A stretch of 64,000 nucleotides of DNA from Cichorium intybus (lineage: Eukaryota > Streptophyta > Magnoliopsida > Asterales > Asteraceae), in assembly GCA_023525715.1 (NCBI GenBank), contig CM042013.1, forward strand, positions 81,258,994 through 81,322,993, written 5' to 3'. This document shows, piece after piece, positions 58,541-64,000 of the stretch. The notes below the pieces were generated by a model. The model worked only from the letters and a program-made list of their open reading frames with translations. It searched no databases and had not been told where the DNA came from. How positions within the stretch are numbered: the first letter of the stretch is position 1; the number at the start of each line of letters is the position of its first letter. The position numbers were made by a program, and so were the translations under genes.

Positions 58541-60385
58541 ACTTATCAAGAAGTCCCTGCTTATGCAAAGTTTCTCAAGGATATGTGTATTCACAAGAAG
58601 CATATCTTGTCCCATTTGCCTAAAATGATTAGTTTACCTGAGAATGTAAGCTCTATTTTAATGGATGCATTGCCTCCCAAGATGAAGGATCCTGGAGTTC
58701 CTCTCATCTCTGTTGACTTAGGCGATGTGCACATTAAGAGAGCTCTGTTAGATTTAGGCGCAAGTGTGAACATTTTACCCGGACAACTTTTTGACAAGTA
58801 TGACTTCGGTACTCTAAGATCGACAGATGTAATTCTTCAGCTTGCTGATAAGTCTACAAAGATTCTCAGGGGAATGTTTTCAGATGTCATCAGTAAGATA
58901 ATAGATTTCTATTACCCAGCAGATTTCTTAGTTCTGGATACCCGTCAGGCGGCCAATGGAGAGCAACCGACAATCATCTTAGGGCGACCATTCTTAGCCA
59001 CGGCTAATGCAAACATCGACTGTCGTACGGGGGAGATGGGGATTTCCTTTGGACATCGGCAAACTAAGATCAACATTTTTAATGCCAAAGGTAATACCAT
59101 GGAGGATGAAGAATGCTACCAGGTGGACATCATAGATGAGTTAGTACAGCAGTATACGCCAGAAGTGTTGCAGCAAGAGGTGATGGAAACTCAAAAAGAA
59201 GGAGAAGCTGAGCAGGAAAAGCAAGAAGAAGCAGCATATAGGGACAAAGGCACGAAGTATGAGGAATGCGCACACATAGAGAAGCTACCGACAGAGATTC
59301 CCAAGACGTTAAAACCATTACCAGCTCATTTAAAGTATGCCTTTCTGGGAGAGGAAGATACTTTACCAGTGATTTTAGCAGCAAATATGACAGAGGAACA
59401 AGAAAAGGAATTACTCAATATATTGTCAAAGCACAAGGAGGCTATTGGTTGGACAATCGCAGATTTAAAAGGAATTAGCCCAACCACATGCATGCATCGA
59501 ATCATCACGGAAGAAGGAGCTAAACCTGCCAGAGATACGCAGAGAAGATTGAATCCAAATTTGAAGGAAGTTGTAAAGAAGGAAGTTCTAAAATGGTTGG
59601 ACGCTGGGATCATATACCCAATCTCTGATAGTGAATGGGTCAGTCTGACACAGACATTGCCGAAGAAATCTGGAATAACTGTTGTGGATACTAAAGACGG
59701 TGACAAAGTATCCACAAGGCCCGTAACTGGATGGAGAGTATGTATCGATTACCAGAAACTCAATGCTGCTACATCTAAGGACCATTTTCTTTTACCATTC
59801 ATCGATCAGATTGTGGAAAAGCTAGCAGGGCAGAAATATTATTGCTTTTTGGATGGTTATTCGGGATATAATCAGATTGCAATCCACCCAGAGGATCACG
59901 CAAAGACAACATTCACTTGTCCCTATGGTACTTTTGCATTTCGCAGAATGCTATTCGGGTTGTGTAATGCCCCTGCTACATTTCAACGATGCATGATGGC
60001 AATATTCTCTGATATGATTGGTGATGCATTAGAAATTTTCATGGATGATTTCTCAATCTTTGGACCGACATTTGAGACATTTTTGAATCAATTAGAAAAA
60101 GTGATGAAGCGATGCGTAGAATCGAATTTGGTACTCTCCTGGGAGAAAAGCCATTTCATGGTTAGAGAAGGAATAGTGTTAGGTCATGTAGTTTCCGAGA
60201 GAGGGTTTGAAGTAGATCGTGCTAAGGTCAAAGTTATCTCCACATTGCCACCCCCGACATCAGTGAAAGGGGTTAGATCTTTTCTAGGCCATGCTGGTTT
60301 TTATCGCAGATTTATCAAGCACTTTAGTACTATTTCTAAACCTCTTTGTGGCCTTCTGTTGAAAGACGCACCATTTATTTTTTGA
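58541..60385 (+). pseudogene. Element K protease and reverse transcriptase (600-codon open frame)
   Basis: The ORF 58583-60385 is uninterrupted. Protease DLGASVNILPG at about 58750-58782, LQLADKSTKI and ILGRPFLATANANID at 58978-59022. An acidic spacer (59150-59260) follows, then the RT: MHRIITEEGAKPARDTQRRL, GWRVCIDYQKLNAATSKDHF (about 59731-59790), FRRMLFGLCNAPATFQRCMM and catalytic IFMDDFSIFG near 60036-60065, which has the F-x-DD form of Athila/Tat RTs. SFLGHAGFYRRFIKHFSTIS ends the RT connection. The frame ends at 60385 through a one-base shift within the FIF-FDE junction leading to RNase H. Confidence 0.93.
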
Positions 60386-61179
60386 TGAAGAATGCGTAAA
60401 AGCATTTAACATTATAAAAAATAAATTGGTCGAGGCCCCCATTCTAAAACCACCTGATTGGACTCAGCCTTTTGAAATCATGTGTGATGCTAGTGACTAT
60501 GCTGCTGGTGCAGTACTGGGCCAAAGGGTGGACCGGAAACCAGTAGTTATTTGCTATGCTAGTAAAACTTTTTTGAAGCTCAACTAAATTATACAACTAC
60601 CGAAAAATAATTACTTGCTGTAGTATTTGCACTAGACAAGTTTCGATCATATATTTGGGGATCCAAGGTGGTAGTTTATACTGACCACAGCGCTGTTCGA
60701 CACCTGCTGGCGAAAAAGGAGTCAAAACCAAGATTGATCAGGTGGATACTTCTGTTGCAAGAGTTCGATGTGGAAATCAAGGACAAGAAGGGAGCACATA
60801 ATGTAGTGGCAGATCATCTTTCTTGACTGCCAGCTGAAGGATTGGAAGCAGGAATTAAGGATTCGTTCCTAGATGAGTAGTTGCTGGAGCTTACTGGAGC
60901 TCCATGGTACGTGAATTATGTGAATTTTCTTGCCACGGGAGCAATACCAAAACATTGGACTAAACAAAGGCAAAAGCAGTTCCGCACATATGCAAAGAGA
61001 TTTATCTGGGATGACCCTGACCTTTTTAAGGTAGGGGAGGATCAAATAATTCGCTGATGTGTGCCTGACAGTGAAATTGAGGAGGTATTGGAACACTGCC
61101 ATACGTCAGAGACGCACATAAAACTGCTAAGGAATGCCTCAACTGCCAACAGCTAGGAAACATATCGAAAAGGGATCAA
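60386..61179 (+). pseudogene. Element K RNase H and integrase zinc region, broken
   Basis: RNase H: ECVKAFNIIKNKLVEAPILK, FEIMCDASDYAAGAVLGQR, then VVYTDHSAVRHLLAKKESKP and RLIRWILLLQEFDVEI and GAHNVVADHLS, with a TAA at about 60586, a TAA at 60609 and a TGA after ADHLS. The integrase N-terminus keeps EEVLEHCHT and NCQQLGNISKRDQMP but lacks the segment between, so the HHCC zinc domain is deleted near 61100-61140. Confidence 0.85.
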
Positions 61180-62142
61180 ATGCCTTTAAATCCAATTTTG
61201 GTAGTGGACATTTTCGATATCTGGGGAATTGACTTTATGGGTCCATTTCCGACGTCACATGGCTATGTTTACATTTTGGTAGCAGTGGATTATGTGTTTA
61301 AATGGATCGAGGCAGAGGCAACCCGCACGAATGACCACCATGTGGTGTGTAAATTCGTCAAGAAAAACATTTTCACCAGGCATGGAGTTCCACGAGTGAT
61401 CATAAGTGACGGAGGGTCTCAATTCAAGAGTTTCAAATTTGGAAGGCTGCTAAAGCACTATGGGGTGAATCATCGGATTGCAACACCTTATCATCCTCAG
61501 AAGAGCGGCCAAGTGGAAGTGTCCAATAGGCAGATAAAAGAAATTCTTCAAATGACTATCAAAACCGATTGGAAAGATTGGTCACTAAGGTTAGATGACG
61601 CGTTGTGGGCATATGGAACTGCTTATAAGACACCGATTGGAACCACTCCGTATCGATTGATTTACGGAAAAGGCTGTCACTTTCCTGTGGAACTCGCCAA
61701 CCGAGCCTTATGGGCAATCAAGCAAGTAAATATGGATTACACTGAAGCTGGGAAGGAATGGAAGTTACAGTTGTCCGAGTTGGAGGAGCTACGCAACGAA
61801 GCATACGAGAACGCGGCTACATATAAATCGAAAATGAAGCGGTATCACGAAGCTAAGCTCAAGTTGAAAACTTTTGAAGTGGGACAAAAAGTGTGGTTGT
61901 ACAACTCGCGGTTGAAGATGTTTCCCTGAAAACTAAGAAGTAAGTGGAATGGCCCTTACGAAGTGGTTAGTGTCACAGATTATGGTGCAATAGAGATTCG
62001 GGATTTCAAAGGCGGGCAACCGTTCAAGGTCAATGGACACAGGCTCAAACCCTATATCATCTCAGGCACATTTCAGAAATTGGAAGTAGAGACGGTGGAG
62101 TTCATGACAGACGTTAAATCAGGTAAGCGCACGTCCGGCTGA
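61180..62142 (+). pseudogene. Element K integrase core and C-terminus
   Basis: FDIWGIDFMGPFPTSHGYVY (first Asp), VIISDGGSQFKSFKFGRLL (second Asp), YHPQKSGQVEVSNRQIKEIL (Glu) and TTPYRLIYGKGCHFPVEL are all readable in ORF 61180-61929. A TGA at 61927-61929 precedes the terminal SKWNGPYEVVSVTDYGAIEI and HRLKPYIISG, ending TGA 62140-62142. The catalytic triad is intact. Confidence 0.92.
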
Positions 62143-62143
62143 A

Positions 62144-62179
62144 GACGTTAAACTTAGCGCTTGTCGGGAGGCAACCCGA
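62144..62179 (+). promoter_or_regulatory. Conserved post-pol motif, element K copy
   Basis: Thirty-six bases: GACGTTAAACTTAGCGCTTG then TCGGGAGGCAACCCGA, with a 5-base stem possible (TCGGG/CCCGA). It begins two bases after the integrase stop and matches I 49143-49178. Confidence 0.8.
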
Positions 62180-62246
62180 TCATCATGTGTATATTTGCAT
62201 TGTTCAATAAGTAATAATCACACCCAATTGGTCATGGTAAGAAAAG

Positions 62247-62900
62247 AGCAAGTGTGGGGTCATTTTGGTAATTTTGCAACACCGCGACGCGGGATCTTAG
62301 GACCCGCGCCGCGCATGTTCAGTTTCGCGATTATAATTAAAATCAGATTTTTATACGCCACGCTGATAGAAGCTTCCCGCGCGCAGTCTTATCTTAATTT
62401 GAATTTAGAGATAATTACTAAAAACAGAGTTTTGAAATTCAATCCAAATCCCCAACTTGTATAAAATCAAAACTGCATAAATCCTATAACTTCTTACTGT
62501 CGATCACTTGTCTGCAACTTACAATGACTCCATCTTCGTTCTCTCATCACAGCAATTCAAGTAAGTTCCCTAAATTCATTCTTTTACCTTCAAGTTCTTG
62601 AAACTAGTGCAAAGCCTCTGTAATATGCAATGTGGTTCGTATGTTCTGAAATTGATGTTGCCATTAGGGTTAGAATGATGCATGCTACAAAACCCGATAC
62701 TTAGAATAGCAATTTTGGCCTGAAATCAAGTTTAATCGTCAGTTCTGTTTAAACTTCATACGCCGCGCCGTGGCTTGTTACAGAGCGCGCCGAGGAGTAT
62801 GAAATTTCAAAGACCGCGACGCGGCATCTGTATTCCGCACGCCGCGTCGAACGCTGGACAGTGCATTAATTATCAATTTTTTATGCATTCTGCAGGAACT
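62247..62900 (+). promoter_or_regulatory. Element K leader of the 3' ORF with dyad doublets
   Basis: Starts with GAGCAAGTGTGGGGTCA (62247-62263). GC-rich dyads at 62282/62304, 62763/62785 and 62814/62836, all pairs 22 bp apart. Between them lies about 450 bp without an ORF. TATA candidates (GATTATAATTAAAA at 62329) are weak. Confidence 0.55.
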
Positions 62901-64000
62901 ATGTCTTCTATCGCCAGTTCTGAATCTATCGATTGGAACTCACTTGCTACAGGCGTGGGGCGGGTCCAGTACAACAAGTTCTACAATAGACGAGGCATCT
63001 ATCGCCACAAACGTGTTCTTCCGGCATGAATGGTCAACTGGCAGTTGACCCAGGAATCTGGGATACTAGAGCACCTTCAGGACTGGCTGGTCCAGGGAGG
63101 ATATGAAGAGGGAGAACTCACCTACACGTGTCGGGCTCTCGAAAATGCTTTCAACATGACCGAGCCTGTGTATTGAGAAATCCTCTTGCAATTCCTCTCT
63201 AGCTACCACTTTGAAAAGGCACACACGGGAATGGACTCGCCGGATACGGTGCAATTTCGTTTGGGAAACCATAATCGAAATTGCAGTTTGCAGGAGTTCA
63301 GGTACCGCATCGGGTTGTATACCGAAGAGGAGTCAGCGACACCAGCTTTCAGGACCTTCCATCGTTGGGCGAGTTGTACGATGAGCGACTCATTTTCACC
63401 CGGGGATTTTTGGAGCACGATCTCGTCTATACGGTATCACGAGAACACCATCCGGGAGAGCTACATGCATCTCCTGGGACACAGGATGCTGCAACGCCTT
63501 ATCGCTACGACACCATAGCCTCGTGCGGATGAGGAAAAGGTTTTACCGCATGAGTTGTATCTGATGTGGGCGGTTACGAGAATGCTCGAAACTTGCAACA
63601 TTCCATACATGATAGCCGATTACTTCAAGGAGTTGACTGATGCCCCGCTGACGCACATTGCATTGGGAGGCGGGCACTTCGTGACACGACTGGCAAAGTC
63701 GTATGGATTATTGTCCAAGCATACCACTCGCGAATTGGGGGTTATACCTCTGATTCCACTCAGCCCTACCGTCACAATTTCACGGGATATCATTTACGTG
63801 GAAGACGGGATGACGTCCGTCGAGCACCTACCGTTTCCAACACTCCGGTCAGAACCATCCACATCAAAGAAGAAGTCGAGGGCTACTGTCAGCTTGCCTC
63901 GAGGTCTCGCTCCAGCCACTATGGAGACTCGGTAGTTGGCTGACAAAATCAAAGCACTGCAAAGAGCATCAGCCACCCACGGAAGAGAGCACATTATGAT
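62901..64000 (+). pseudogene. Element K post-integrase ORF (Athila-type plant transposon protein), broken
   Basis: Start at ATG 62901 (MSSIASSESIDWNSLATGVG). One frame continues past the window with stops at 63027-63029, 63174-63176, 63516-63518 and 63933-63935, so frame is kept and the lesions look like point changes. Blocks: VQYNKFYNRRGIYRHKRVLP, TVQFRLGNHNRNCSLQEFRY, RIGLYTEEE, LPHELYLMWAVTRMLETCNI and HIALGGGHFVTRLAKSYGLL. Homologous to I 49550-50616. It resembles plant-transposon protein families linked to Athila ORFs; no signal peptide or membrane anchor is visible in the portion seen. Confidence 0.78.

Larger units (their letters stand above)
55137..64000 (+). mobile_element. Element K: Athila-like Ty3/gypsy retrotransposon, 3' end outside window
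   Basis: Order: LTR, tRNA-Asp-type PBS, gag, protease, RT, RNase H, integrase, conserved post-pol motif, PPT-like tract, dyad doublets, post-integrase ORF, then the window edge. It is inserted in element I's 3' LTR; left flank GGTAG (55132-55136). Deletions include much of the integrase zinc domain, and there are stops and frameshifts in most genes, so K is not autonomous in its present form. Confidence 0.93.

Overview
This is plant nuclear DNA made almost entirely of LTR retrotransposons nested in one another. I see no host protein-coding gene, tRNA, rRNA or CRISPR array. A dicot is likely, because the elements combine Athila-like, Tekay-like and SIRE-like types, plant primer-binding sites (tRNA-iMet type and tRNA-Asp type) and TATAAATA-class LTR promoters. 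Asteraceae is my best guess from general resemblance only. Nearly every coding region carries stops or frameshifts, so most coding entries are pseudogenes.

Layout, with letters used throughout. A (1-4274, minus): Athila-like Ty3/gypsy element entering from the left edge, inserted in B. B (4275-about 9173, plus): Ty1/copia element whose 5' end lies off the window. C (9181-16958, plus): complete but decayed Ty1/copia element with equal 384-bp LTRs and TSD AATTA. C contains an Athila-type solo LTR (9894-11017, TSD TTAGG) and a 488-bp DNA-transposon-like insertion in its RT (13204-13691). D (minus): an old Ty1/copia element into which B, C, a solo LTR (17242-17904) and E inserted. Its remains lie at 9174-9180, 16959-17241, 17905-18924 and 38729-39783. 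E (18925-38728, plus): SIRE/Maximus-like Ty1/copia element with a long extra ORF after RNase H. F (23908-31826, minus): young Tekay-like chromovirus inside E's RT, with 1507-bp LTRs differing at about five positions by eye and TSD AGTTG.

Right part. 39784-41768: AT-rich DNA including a 520-bp tandem duplication. G (41689-43452, plus): 5' LTR and gag of a copia element related to E, cut by H. H (43453-about 46110, plus): 2435-bp chromovirus-type LTR and a short internal stub. A 114-bp TA tract and 264 bp of unassigned DNA follow. I (46490-55136, plus): an Athila-like non-autonomous element in which a repeat-bearing acidic ORF stands where gag-pol should be. It holds a 3141-bp solo LTR J (51507-54647, TSD GACAT), and its 3' LTR is cut by K. 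K (55137 to the right edge, plus): Athila-like element with LTR, PBS, gag, PR, RT, RNase H, IN and a post-integrase ORF, and the best reference for reading A and I.

The most unusual signal is geometric. Several LTR families carry paired dyad-symmetric motifs beside the TATA box. Tekay-like F and J have ACACGACCCGTGT in doublets 19 bp apart, repeating every 70-72 bp. The Athila-like LTRs (A, I, K, solo in C) have GC-rich dyads in doublets about 22 bp apart, and the solo LTR uses a different AT-containing dyad at the same spacing. The same 22-bp doublets recur in front of the post-integrase ORF in K and I, which suggests a second, internal promoter.
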